From Siphonodentalium dalli (taxonomy: Eukaryota > Mollusca > Scaphopoda > Gadilida > Siphonodentaliidae): DNA of 64,000 nucleotides. Location of the stretch: NCBI GenBank assembly GCA_032622095.1, contig CP136064.1, positions 38,242,426 through 38,306,425 of the forward strand, given 5' to 3'. Position 1 is the first letter of the stretch; each line of letters starts with the position of its first letter. A program made the position numbers and the translations under genes. Below the pieces are notes generated by a model. It saw only the letters and a program-made list of their open reading frames with translations. It made no database searches and had not been told where the DNA came from. Positions 11,345 to 22,400 of the stretch are shown piece by piece.

Positions 11345-14300
11345 ATTTTATCAATTTTGACAGAGAAAAGCTTCCTAGTCAGTCCCACTATTTAGTCAGT
11401 TCTGGTGTGATATGAAAACTAGCACTAGCCAGTAGTGGTGCTGGACTGGGAACCAGTCATCTTATGGTTGAGTTATCGATTTCAAGTTTACATTTAATCA
11501 TCGTTTTATCAAGTTATTTGGACAGAGAAAAGCTTCCTAGTCAGTCCCACAATTTGGTCAGTTCTGGTGTGATATGGAAACTAGCACTAGCCAGTAGTGG
11601 TGTTTGACTGGGAACCAGTCATCTTACGGTTGAGTTATCGATTTCAAGTTTATATTTAATCATCGTTTTATCAAGTTATTTGGACAGAGAACAGCTTTCT
11701 AGTCAGTCCCACTAATTGGTCAGTTCTGGTGTGATATGAAAACTAGCACTAGACAGTAGTGGTGCTGGACTGGGAACCAGTCATCTTATGGTTGAGTTAT
11801 CGATTTCAAGTTTACATTTAATCATCGTTTTATCAAGTTATTTGGACAGAGAAAAGCTTCCTAGTCAGTCCCACAATTTGGTCAGTTCTGGTGTGATATG
11901 GAAACTAGCACTAGCCAGTAGTGGTGTTGGACTGGGAACCAGTCATCTTACGGTTGAGTTATCGATTTCAAGTTTATATTTAATCATCGTTTTATCAAGA
12001 TATTTGGACAGATAACAGCTTTCTAGTCAGTCCCACAATTTGGTCAGTTCTGGTGTGATATGAAAACTAGCACTAGCCAGTAGTGGTGTTGGACTGGGAA
12101 CCAGTCATCTTATGTTTGAGTTACCAATTTGAAGTTAATATTTGTTCATCATTTTATCAATTTTGACAAAGAAAAGCTTCCTAGTCAGTCCCACTATTTA
12201 GTCAGTTCTGGTGTGATATGAAAACTAGCACTAGCCAGTAGTGGTGCTGGACTGGGAACCAGTCATCTTATGGTTGAGTTATCGATTTCAAGTTTACATT
12301 TAATCATCGTTTTATCAAGTTATTTGGACAGAGAAAAGCTTCCTAGTCAGTCCCACAATTTGGTCAGTTCTGGTGTGATATGGAAACTAGCACTAGCCAG
12401 TAGTGGTGTTGGACTGGGAACCAGTCATCTTACGGTTGAGTTATCGATTTCAAGTTTATATTTAATCATCGTTTTATCAAGTTATTTGGACAGAGAACAG
12501 CTTTCTAGTCAGTCCCACAATTTGGTCAGTTCTGGTGTGATATGAAAACTAGCACTAGCCAGTAGTGGTGTTGGACTGGGAACCAGTCATCTTATGTTTG
12601 AGTTACCAATTTGAAGTTAATATCTGTTCATCATTTTATCAATTTTGACAGAGAAAAGCTTCCTAGTCAGTCCCACTATTTAGTCAGTTCTGGTGTGATA
12701 TGAAAACAGGCACTAGCCAGTGGTGGTGGTGGACTGGGAACCAGTCATCTTATGGTTGAGTTATCGATTTCAAGTTTACATTTAATCATCGTTTTATCAA
12801 GTTATTTGGACAGAGAACAGCTTTCTAGTCAGTCCCACAATTTGGTCAGTTCTGGTGTGATATGAAAACTAGCACTAGCCAGTAGTGGTGTTGGACTGGG
12901 AACCAGTCATCTTATGTTTGAGTTACCAATTTGAAGTTAATATTTGTTCATCATTTTATCAATTTTGACAGAGAAAAGCTTCCTAGTCAGTCCCACTATT
13001 TAGTCAGTTCTGGTGTGATATGAAAACTAGCACTAGCCAGTAGTGGTGCTGGACTGGGAACCAGTCATCTTATGGTTGAGTTATCGATTTCAAGTTTACA
13101 TTTAATCATCGTTTTATCAAGTTATTTGGACAGAGAAAAGCTTCCTAGTCAGTCCCACAATTTGGTCAGTTCTGGTGTGATATGGAAACTAGCACTAGCC
13201 AGTAGTGGTGTTTGACTGGGAACCAGTCATCTTACGGTTGAGTTATCGATTTCAAGTTTATATTTAATCATCGTTTTATCAAGTTATTTGGACAGAGAAC
13301 AGCTTTCTAGTCAGTCCCACTAATTGGTCAGTTCTGGTGTGATATGAAAACTAGCACTAGACAGTAGTGGTGCTGGACTGGGAACCAGTCATCTTATGGT
13401 TGAGTTATCGATTTCAAGTTTACATTTAATCATCGTTTTATCAAGTTATTTGGACAGAGAAAAGCTTCCTAGTCAGTCCCACAATTTGGTCAGTTCTGGT
13501 GTGATATGGAAACTAGCACTAGCCAGTAGTGGTGTTGGACTGGGAACCAGTCATCTTACGGTTGAGTTATCGATTTCAAGTTTATATTTAATCATCGTTT
13601 TATCAAGATATTTGGACAGATAACAGCTTTCTAGTCAGTCCCACAATTTGGTCAGTTCTGGTGTGATATGAAAACTAGCACTAGCCAGTAGTGGTGTTGG
13701 ACTGGGAACCAGTCATCTTATGTTTGAGTTACCAATTTGAAGTTAATATTTGTTCATCATTTTATCAATTTTGACAAAGAAAAGCTTCCTAGTCAGTCCC
13801 ACTATTTAGTCAGTTCTGGTGTGATATGAAAACTAGCACTAGCCAGTAGTGGTGCTGGACTGGGAACCAGTCATCTTATGGTTGAGTTATCGATTTCAAG
13901 TTTACATTTAATCATCGTTTTATCAAGTTATTTGGACAGAGAAAAGCTTCCTAGTCAGTCCCACAATTTGGTCAGTTCTGGTGTGATATGGAAACTAGCA
14001 CTAGCCAGTAGTGGTGTTGGACTGGGAACCAGTCATCTTACGGTTGAGTTATCGATTTCAAGTTTATATTTAATCATCGTTTTATCAAGTTATTTGGACA
14101 GAGAACAGCTTTCTAGTCAGTCCCACAATTTGGTCAGTTCTGGTGTGATATGAAAACTAGCACTAGCCAGTAGTGGTGTTGGACTGGGAACCAGTCATCT
14201 TATGTTTGAGTTACCAATTTGAAGTTAATATCTGTTCATCATTTTATCAATTTTGACAGAGAAAAGCTTCCTAGTCAGTCCCACTATTTAGTCAGTTCTG

Positions 14301-14710
14301 GTGTGATATGAAAACAGGCACTAGCCAGTGGTGGTGGTGGACTGGGAACCAGTCATCTTATGGTTGAGTTATCGATTTCAAGTTTACATTTAATCATCGT
14401 TTTATCAAGTTATTTGGACAGAGAACAGCTTTCTAGTCAGTCCCACAATTTGGTCAGTTCTGGTGTGATATGAAAACTAGCACTAGCCAGTAGTGGTGTT
14501 GGACTGGGAACCAGTCATCTTATGTTTGAGTTACCAATTTGAAGTTAATATTTGTTCATCATTTTATCAATTTTGACAGAGAAAAGCTTCCTAGTCAGTC
14601 CCACTATTTAGTCAGTTCTGGTGTGATATGAAAACTAGCACTAGCCAGTAGTGGTGCTGGACTGGGAACCAGTCATCTTATGGTTGAGTTATCGATTTCA
14701 AGTTTACATT
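11345..14710 (+). repeat. Higher-order repeat of 1608 bp (about 2.1 copies)
   Basis: Positions 11345-13102 match 12953-14710 at a constant offset of 1608 bp, that is ten monomers (seven of 162 and three of 158 bp). Private markers confirm the unit: CACTAGACAGTAGTGG (about 11746 and 13354), TATCAAGATATTTGG (about 11994 and 13602) and AAAACAGGCACTAGCC followed by GTGGTGGTGGTGG (about 12705 and 14313). The copies look almost identical by eye, so the duplication or its homogenisation is recent. A diverged relative of the marker monomer lies near 9815. Confidence 0.85.
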
Positions 14711-16113
14711 TAGTCATCGTTTTATCAAGTTATTTGGACAGAGAAAAGCTTCCTAGTCAGTCCCACAATTTGGTCAGTTCTGGTGTGATATGGAAACTAG
14801 CACTAGCCAGTAGTGGTGTTGGACTGGGAACCAGTCATCTTACGGTTGAGTTATCGATTTCAAGTTTATATTTAATCATCGTTTTATCAAGTTATTTGGA
14901 CAGAGAACAGCTTTCTAGTCAGTCCCACAATTTGGTCAGTTCTGGTGTGATATGAAAACTAGCACTAGCCAGTAGTGGTGTTGGACTGGGAACCAGTCAT
15001 CTTATGTTTGAGTTACCAATTTGAAGTTAATATTTGTCCATCATTTTATCAATTTTGACAGAGAAAAGCTTCCTAGTCAGTCCCACTATTTAGTCAGTTC
15101 TGGTGTGAAATGAAAACTAGCACTAGCCAGTAGTGGTGCTGGACTGGGAACCAGTCATCTTATGGTTGAGTTATCGATTTCAAGTTTACATTTAATCATC
15201 GTTTTATCAAGTTATTTGGACAGAGAAAAGCTTCCTAGTCAGTCCCACTATTTAGTCAGTTCTGGTGTGATATGAAAACTAGCACTAGCCAGTAGTGGTG
15301 CTGGACTGGGAACCAGTCATCTTATGGTTGAGTTATCGATTTCAAGTTTATATTTAATTATCATTTTATCAAGTTATTTGGACAGAGAAAAGCTTTCTAG
15401 TCAGTCCCACTTATTGGTCAATTCTGGAGTGATATGAAAACTAGCACTAGCCAGTAGTGGTGCTGGACTTGGAACCAATCGTCTTATGGCTATTTGTCAT
15501 CTTAAACGTAGACTCTACGCCAATTGCAATACAATCCTTGTAGTAACAACGGGCTTGTTTCGATAATATATTTAAAAATAATTAATTTGAGTGGAAGATG
15601 TCTGCAGAAAACGTCTCGGTTAAAAGGCTATCATAAACATTTATTTAATTATTTAATATAAATTAAGTTACGAATTTCAGTATAGGTGACTTAACCACAA
15701 TTAATTAACGGTTTTGGATTGGGTAACATTTGACACATGTCGAGATAACCGCTGACCAAAGATATTTCACAGGTTCTTATCATAATTATGGTTCACTAAT
15801 CTACTTTAAGTGGATATTAGTTGTTAACATATAACTGAAGAATACTGTTCTGTTTAGATTAATAATCTGCATAAACATATTAAAGGGATTAAACAAATGA
15901 TTATAGATTAACACATTAATTCAAAGAAAACTATAGAAAATATAAGTCACAACATTATAATTGCTGGGGCTGCTTCAAAGAAAATAAAACCTTCATTCAT
16001 AATTAGCAACAACAGTATTAAAAAGATCAAAAAGTCAGGAACAGACAAGTTAAACTGTCAAATCTACATAATGAGCTGAGACATGGCGAACATTAACAGC
16101 TTAAGATGCTAAT

Positions 16114-16234
16114 GTGTTTTGTCACCTTGACGAGCCATTGTTTTGACAAGTCAATAACCACTGACATCAAAGCTGCAGCACTATGTGTCATTAGGTTGTC
16201 TATTGTTTGTCAAAAAGTGAGAACTTTTCACATC
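16114..16234 (+). repeat. Internal repeat R1 of the inter-satellite segment (copy 1)
   Basis: Starts GTGTTTTGTCACC and shares with R2 and R3 the ordered motifs TTTTGACA, a TAACCAC-like stretch, a GTGACAT-like word (here CTGACATCAAAG), AGCACTATGTGTCATTAG, and a tail with GTGAGAA. It is the most diverged of the three. It lies 577 bp before R2, about twice the R2-R3 spacing, so a lost intermediate unit is possible but not shown. Confidence 0.65.
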
Positions 16235-16690
16235 ATTAGCAAGTTTCAAGTTAGGGTTTAAATATTCTGCAGAAACTAAATTTGCAGCATAACACCAACT
16301 GCAGTGGACAGACAGGAAAGCAGCAAGGATTTAATATTATAACAACTGGGTTTTTTTCAACATTGGATTATTTTAGGCATCCAAGCTTATACACAGAATA
16401 CTAAGGTATATTAATTTAAAATAATCTTAGATCTGTGTTTAAAATACATCACAACAAATATGTTTTCCAATTGTAAAAATTCTGGATTCAATTTATTATT
16501 TTTCATATTTCAAAAATCATGCGAGAAAACTTTCTTGGTCTACAAAAATGAACTTTTTAAATTGAACTAATTATTAATGTAAATTAAAAAAAACATTAAA
16601 TTCAAGTTTCTCTGACATCCAAATTGTTTTTTCTTTGTTTATCTGCACAATATATGATAGTTGGTGCAGTGGTTGGTGCAACAAATAGGA

Positions 16691-16810
16691 GTGTTTTGTC
16701 ACATCAGTACTGTTTAGACAATTAACTAACAAGTGACATCATGTAAGAAGCAGTATGTGCCATAGACAACGTGTCAGTAACTTATTTGTCTGTTAACAGT
16801 GAGAAGTTTA
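16691..16810 (+). repeat. Internal repeat R2 of the inter-satellite segment (copy 1)
   Basis: GTGTTTTGTCACATC, then TTTAGACA, ACAAGTGACATCATG, AGCAGTATGTGCCATAG, GTGTCAGTAACTTATTTGTC and GTGAGAAGTTTA. The similarity to R3 extends upstream through TTTATCTGCA and CAAATTGTT to an A-rich run with ACATTAAA near 16590, so R2 and R3 belong to a unit of about 285-290 bp duplicated in tandem. Confidence 0.7.
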
Positions 16811-16975
16811 GGACAGTAGTTTGGTTAAAATAGAAAAAAAATATGATAAATTACAATTTATCAGACATTCAAATTTTAGTTTAACTAAAACATTAAACAA
16901 AAATTGATATACAAATTGTTCTTTCTATTTATCTGCAATCAATAGTTGTTAGTCTAAAATTGATGTGAATTACCA

Positions 16976-17098
16976 GTGTTTTGTCACCATGTTTGTGAAT
17001 TGTTTTGACAGTAACCACAACAAGTGACATGTGAGGAGCAGTATGTGTCATTAGTCAACATGTCATTAGCTTATTGTCAGACAAAAGTAAGAAGCTTA
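16976..17098 (+). repeat. Internal repeat R3 of the inter-satellite segment (copy 1)
   Basis: GTGTTTTGTCACCATG, GTTTTGACAGTAACCAC, ACAAGTGACATGTGAGG, AGCAGTATGTGTCATTAG, ATGTCATTAGCTTATTGTC and GTAAGAAGCTTA align in order with R2. The start of the 138-codon open frame falls inside R3, which is one reason to doubt that frame. Confidence 0.7.
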
Positions 17099-17490
17099 TC
17101 TCATTAGTTAATATATATATGCCCATTTTGTATTATTTTCACAAACTCATATCTGGTGCAGCTGAATGTCTAACTGTATCAATAAGGTTTGTTGTTGATT
17201 TGAATTTGCTGAATGTTGGTTTAAAAGTTTTCTCAATGCAGAGTTTGGGCAGCATACACTGCTGGAAGTCTATTAATTATTATGTCAATTGCACCAACAA
17301 TACAGAAGACATTTATCATTTGTTCTATATTCCTCGATACGAATTACAATTTTCTTTTAATCACTATAAAATCAGAAATATATTTATCGCTACACTTCAC
17401 GTTTATCCATTAAAGTTTACATTTAACATTCGTTGTAGTTATTCCATAAATACTTCCATAAAATGTTCATTCGAGCTGCAAAAGCGTTAG
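17074..17490 (+). other. 138-codon open frame in segment copy 1, probably not a gene
   Basis: The frame can be read for 138 codons only from a TTG; the first ATG is codon 16. No family is recognised, and there is no convincing signal peptide, catalytic motif or domain. Its first codons lie in repeat R3, and codons from about 111 on lie in a degenerate satellite monomer. Comparing the four copies, I count non-synonymous changes L50F, Y70S, T77K, Y111C and R138H plus a stop loss in copy 4, and one synonymous change. That is not the pattern of a conserved protein. A small transcribed frame cannot be excluded from sequence alone. Confidence 0.3.
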
Positions 17491-17620
17491 AATTCTAACG
17501 GACTATTCATTAACCAGTTCCACATTTTACTGTTGCTGGTGCGATATAATTACAGCACTAGTAATATGTGGAATTGGGAGAGGAAATTATCTTCTGTCAC
17601 CATACTGTTTGACTTATTTG
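17404..17620 (+). repeat. Degenerate satellite monomer at the right end of segment copy 1
   Basis: AAGTTTACATTTAACATTCG matches the satellite's AAGTTTACATTTAATCATCG; after about 55 bp of diverged sequence, AACCAGTTCCAC, TGTTGCTGGTGCGATATAAT, AGCACTAG and TGGAATTGGGAG follow the monomer order TCAGTCCCAC, CAGTTCTGGTGTGATATGA, AGCACTAG and TTGGACTGGGA. It ends GACTTATTTGGACAGTTCTGG, where about 30 bp of a normal monomer (between GGACAG and CAGTTCTGG) is missing. This is satellite-related sequence, strongly diverged, inside the otherwise unrelated segment. Confidence 0.7.
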
Positions 17621-17639
17621 GACAGTTCTGGTGTGATAT

Positions 17640-17925
17640 GAAAACTAGCACTATCCAGTAGTGTTGCTGGACTGGGAACCAGTCATCTTATGGTTGAGTT
17701 ATCAATTTGAAGTTTATATTTAATCATCGTTTTATCAAGTTATTTTGACAGAAAAGCTTCCTAGTCAGTCCCGCTAATTGGTCAGTTCTGGTGTGAATCG
17801 AAAACTAGCATTAGCCAGCAGTGTTGCTGGACTGGGAACCAATCGTCTTATTGCTGAGTTATCAATATGAAGTTTCGATCATTTTATAAAGTTATTTTAA
17901 AAAAAAGCATCCTAGTCAGTCTCAC
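17640..17925 (+). repeat. D and E monomers flanking segment copy 1
   Basis: Type D reads TTATCAATTTGAAGTTTATA, GACAGAAAAGCTTCC, CCCGCTAATTGG and GTGAATCGAAAACTAGCATT. Type E reads ACCAATCGTCTTATTGCTG, TCATTTTATAAAGTTATTTT, an A run, then AGCATCCTAG; it is about 145 bp long. The pair follows all four segment copies (also near 48345, 52180 and 57005). Confidence 0.85.
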
Positions 17926-18149
17926 TATTTGGTCAGTTCTGGTGTGATATGAAAACTAGCACTAGCCAGTAGTGGTGTTGGACTGGGAACCAGTCATCTT
18001 ATGTTTGAGTTACCAATTTGAAGTTAATATTTGTTCATCATTTTATCAATTTTGACAGAGAAAAGCTTCCTAGTCAGTCCCACTATTTAGTCAGTTCTGG
18101 TGTGATATGAAAACTAGCACTAGCCAGTAGTGGTGCTGGACTGGGAACC

Positions 18150-18290
18150 AGTCATCCTATGGTTGAGTTATCGATTTCAAGTTTATATTTAATTATCGTT
18201 TTATCAAGTTATTTGGACAGAGAAAAGCTTTCTAGTCAGTCCCACTTATTGGTCAATTCTGGAGTGATATGAAAACTAGCACTAGCCAGT
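18150..18290 (+). repeat. F-type monomer inside the array (18.2 kb)
   Basis: TTTAATTATCG, AAAGCTTTCTAGTC, CCCACTTATTGGTCAATTCTGG and AGTGATATGA are the features of the monomer immediately left of segment copies 1 and 4. Here, and near 22310 and 25820, the monomer is followed by an ordinary B monomer instead of the segment. Confidence 0.75.
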
Positions 18291-19489
18291 AGTGGTGTTG
18301 GACTGGGAACCAGTCATCTTACGGTTGAGTTATCGATTTCAAGTTTATATTTAATCATCGTTTTATCAAGTTATTTGGACAGAGAACAGCTTTCTAGTCA
18401 GTCCCACTAATTGGTCAGTTCTGGTGTGATATGACAACTAGCACTAGCCAGTAGTGGTGCTGGACTGGGAACCAGTCATCTTATGGTTGAGTTATCGATT
18501 TCAAGTTTACATTTAATCATCGTTTTATCAAGTTATTTGGACAGAGAAAAGCTTCCTAGTCAGTCCCACAATTTGGTCAGTTCTGGTGTGATATGGAAAC
18601 TAGCACTAGCCAGTAGTGGTGTTGGACTGGGAACCAGTCATCTTACGGTTGAGTTATCGATTTCAAGTTTACATTTAATCATCGTTTTATCAAGTTATTT
18701 TGACAGAGAACAGCTTTCTAGTCAGTCCCACTAATTGGTCAGTTCTGGTGTGATATGAAAACTAGCACTAGCCAGTAGTGGTGTTGGACTGGGAACCAGT
18801 CATCTTATGTTTGAGTTACCAATTTGAAGTTAATATTTGTTCATCATTTTATCAATTTTGACAGAGAAAAGCTTCCTAGTCAGTCCCACTATTTAGTCAG
18901 TTCTGGTGTGATATGAAAACTAGCACTAGCCAGTAGTGGTGCTGGACTGGGAACCAGTCATCTTATGGTTGAGTTATCGATTTCAAGTTTACATTTAATC
19001 ATCGTTTTATCAAGTTATTTGGACAGAGAAAAGCTTCCTAGTCAGTCCCACAATATGGTCAGTTCTGGTGTGATATGGAAACTAGCACTAGCCAGTAGTG
19101 GTGTTGGACTGGGAACCAGTCATCTTACGGTAGAGTTATCGATTTCAAGTATATATTTAATCATCGTTTTATCAAGTTATTTGGACAGAGAACAGCTTTC
19201 TAGTCAGTCCCACTAATTGGTCAGTTCTGGTGTGATATGAAAACTAGCACTAGCCAGTAGTGGTGCTGGACTGGGAACCAGTCATCTTATGGTTGAGTTA
19301 TCGATTTCAAGTTTACATTTAATCATCGTTTTATCAAGTTATTTGGACAGAGAAAAGCTTCCTAGTCAGTCCCACAATTTGGTCAGTTCTGGTGTGATAT
19401 GGAAACTAGCACTAGCCAGTAGTGGTGTTGGACTGGGAACCAGTCATCTTATGTTTGAGTTACCAATTTGAAGTTAATATTTTGTCATT

Positions 19490-22400
19490 ATTTTATCAAT
19501 TTTGACAGAGAAAAGCTTCCTAGTCAGTCCCACTATTTAGTCAGTTCTGGTGTGATATGAAAACTAGCACTAGCCAGTAGTGGTGCTGGACTGGGAACCA
19601 GTCATCTTATGGTTGAGTTATCGATTTCAAGTTTACATTTAATCATCGTTTTATCAAGTTATTTGGACAGAGAAAAGCTTCCTAGTCAGTCCCACAATTT
19701 GGTCAGTTCTGGTGTGATATGGAAACTAGCACTAGTCAGTAGTGGTGTTGGACTGGGAACCAGTCATCTTACGGTTGAGTTATCGATTTCAAGTTTATAT
19801 TTAATCATCGTTTTATCAAGTTATTTGGACAGAGAACAGCTTTCTAGTCAGTCCCACTAATTGGTCAGTTCTGGTGTGATATGAAAACTAGCACTAGCCA
19901 GTAGTGGTGTTGGACTGGGAACCAGTCATCTTATGTTTGAGTTACCAATTTGAAGTTAATATCTGTTCATCATTTTATCAATTTTGACAGAGAAAAGCTT
20001 CCTAGTCAGTCCCACTATTTAGTCAGTTCTGGTGTGATATGAAAACTAGCACTAGCCAGTAGTGGTGCTGGACTGGGAACCAGTCATCTTATGGTTGAGT
20101 TATCGATTTCAAGTTTACATTTAATCATCGTTTTATCAAGTTATTTGGACAGAGAAAAGCTTCCTAGTCAGTCCCACAATTTGGTCAGTTCTGGTGTGAT
20201 ATGAAAACTAGCACTAGCCAGTAGTGGTGTTGGACTGGGAACCAGTCATCTTATGTTTGAGTTACCAATTTGAAGTTAATATTTGTTCATCATTTTATCA
20301 ATTTTGACAAAGAAAAGCTTCCTAGTCAGTCCCACTATTTAGTCAGTTCTGGTGTGATATGAAAACTAGCACTAGCCAGTAGTGTTGCTGGACTGGGAAC
20401 CAGTCATCTTATGGTTGAGTTATCAATTTGATGTTTATATTTAATCATCGTTTTATCAAGTTATTTTGACAGAAAAGCTTCCTAGTCAGTCCCGCTAATT
20501 GGTCAGTTCTGGTGTGAATCGAAAACTAGCATTAGCCAGCAGTGTTGCTGGACTGGGAACCAATCGTCTTATTGCTGAGTTATCAATATGAAGTTTAGAT
20601 CATTTTATAAAGTTATTTAAAAAAAAAGCTTCCTAGTCAGTCCCACAATTTGGTCAGTTCTGGTGTGATATGAAAACTAGCACTAGCCAGTAGTGGTGCT
20701 GGACTGGGAAACAGTCATCTTATGTTTGAGTTACCAATTTGAAGTTAATATTTGTTCATCATTTTATCAATTTTGACAGAGAAAAGCTTCCTAGTCAGTC
20801 CCACTATTTAGTCAGTTCTGGTGTGATATGAAAACTAGCACTAGCCAGTAGTGGTGCTGGACTGGGAACCAGTCATCTTATGGTTGAGTTATCGATTTCA
20901 AGTTTACATTTAATCATCGTTTTATCAAGTTATTTGGACAGAGAAAAGCTTCCTAGTCAGTCCCACAATTTGGTCAGTTCTGGTGTGATATGGAAACTAG
21001 CACTAGTCAGTAGTGGTGTTGGACTGGGAACCAGTCATCTTACGGTTGAGTTATCGATTTCAAGTTTATATTTAATCATCGTTTTATCAAGTTATTTGGA
21101 CAGAGAACAGCTTTCTAGTCAGTCCCATTAATTGGTCAGTTCTGGTGTGATATGAAAACTAGCACTAGCCAGTAGTGGTGTTGGACTGGGAACCAGTCAT
21201 CTTATGTTTGAGTTACCAATTTGAAGTTAATATCTGTTCATCATTTTATCAATTTTGACAGAGAAAAGCTTCCTAGTCAGTCCCACTATTTAGTCAGTTC
21301 TGGTGTGATATGAAAACTAGCACTAGCCAGTAGTGGTGCTGGACTGGGAACCAGTCATCTTATGGTTGAGTTATCGATTTCAAGTTTACATTTAGTCATC
21401 GTTTTATCAAGTTATTTTGACAGAGAAAAGCTTCCTAGTCAGTCCCACAATTTGGTAAGTTCTGGTGTGATATGGAAACTAGCACTAGCCAGTAGTGGTG
21501 TTTGGACTGGGAACCAGTCATCTTACGGTTGAGTTATCGATTTCAAGTTTATATTTAATCATCGTTTTATCAAGTTATTTGGACAGAGAACAGCTTTCTA
21601 GTCAGTCCCACTAATTGGTCAGTTCTGGTGTGATATGAAAACTAGCACTAGCCAGTAGTGGTGTTGGACTGGGAACCAGTCATCTTATGTTTGAGTTACC
21701 AATTTGAAGTTAATATCTGTTCATCATTTTATCAATTTTGACAGAGAAAAGCTTCCTAGTCAGTCCCACTATTTAGTCAGTTCTGGTGTGATATGAAAAC
21801 TAGCACTATCCAGTAGTGTTGCTGGACTGGGAACCAGTCATCTTATGGTTGAGTTATCAATTTGAAGTTTATATTTAATCATCGTTTTATCAAGTTATTT
21901 TGACAGAAAAGCTTCCTAGTCAGTCCCGCTAATTGGTCAGTTCTGGTGTGAATCGAAAACTAGCATTAGCCAGCAGTGTTGCTGGACTGGGAACCAATCG
22001 TCTTATTGCTGAGTTATCAATATGAAGTTTAGATCATTTTATAAAGTTATTTAAAAAAAAAGCATCCTAGTCAGTCCCACAATTTGGTCAGTTCTGGTGT
22101 GATATGAAAACTAGCACTAGCCAGTAGTGGTGTTGGACTGGGAACCAGTCATCTTATGTTTGAGTTACCAATTTGAAGTTAATATTTGTTCATCATTTTA
22201 TCAATTTTGACAGAGAAAAGCTTCCTAGTCAGTCCCACTATTTAGTCAGTTCTGGTGTGATATGAAAACTAGCACTAGCCAGTAGTGGTGCTGGACTGGG
22301 AACCAGTCATCTTATGGTTGAGTTATCGATTTCAAGTTTATATTTAATTATCGTTTTATCAAGTTATTTGGACAGAGAAAAGCTTTCTAGTCAGTCCCAC

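Larger units (their letters stand above)
1..15487 (+). repeat. Satellite block 1 (about 160 bp monomer, head-to-tail)
   Basis: About 96 direct copies of a 158-162 bp monomer, all in the same orientation; the window opens inside a monomer. Types A (162 bp, AAAAGCTTCCT), B (162 bp, AACAGCTTTCT) and C (158 bp, TTATGTTTGAGTTACCAA) recur, often as A-B-C triplets of 482 bp (for example at 1164, 1646, 2452 and 2934). The first 11 kb is a patchwork of block duplications rather than one clean higher-order repeat; a regular 1608 bp unit follows. The last monomers (about 15300-15487) change to TTTAATTATC and CCCACTTATTGG, then run into the non-satellite segment. No gene is supported here: the open frames are by-products of a 162 bp (54-codon) period. 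Confidence 0.97.
15488..17620 (+). other. Inter-satellite segment, copy 1 (2133 bp)
   Basis: Non-satellite AT-rich sequence, present four times in the window in the same orientation. It starts at GGCTATTTGTCATC inside an aberrant monomer and ends where normal satellite resumes at GACAGTTCTGGTG. Contents in order: about 600 bp of unrecognised sequence; internal repeats R1, R2 and R3; a 138-codon open frame; a degenerate satellite monomer. I see no terminal inverted repeats, target-site duplication, transposase motif or RNA gene. This copy alone lacks 38 bp after 15770. It could be an old array edge amplified with the satellite, or a non-autonomous mobile element. Confidence 0.85.

Noticed and set aside
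1-15487. CRISPR array
   Set aside because: Repeats of about 160 bp are contiguous and themselves homologous along their whole length; there are no short repeats with unique spacers and no cas genes.
16250-16262. GTTAGGGTTTA as an interstitial telomeric repeat
   Set aside because: A single TTAGGG occurrence that is not repeated; copies 2 and 4 read AAGGGTTTA or similar.
17108-17120. Short (TA)n run as a microsatellite or promoter TATA element
   Set aside because: Only about five TA units, constant in all four copies, with no associated start site or gene.
17074-17490. Conserved 138-codon frame as a real gene
   Set aside because: It needs a TTG start, begins inside repeat R3, ends inside a degenerate satellite monomer, shows mostly non-synonymous changes between copies, and loses its stop in copy 4. 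Kept only as a low-confidence feature.
15488-17620. Segment as a complete transposon or retroelement
   Set aside because: No terminal inverted repeats, long terminal repeats, target-site duplication, transposase or reverse transcriptase motifs seen; a non-autonomous or decayed element remains possible.
15488-17620. tRNA, 5S rRNA, snRNA or rDNA spacer within the segment
   Set aside because: No A/B-box arrangement, cloverleaf or conserved rRNA/snRNA core sequence recognised.
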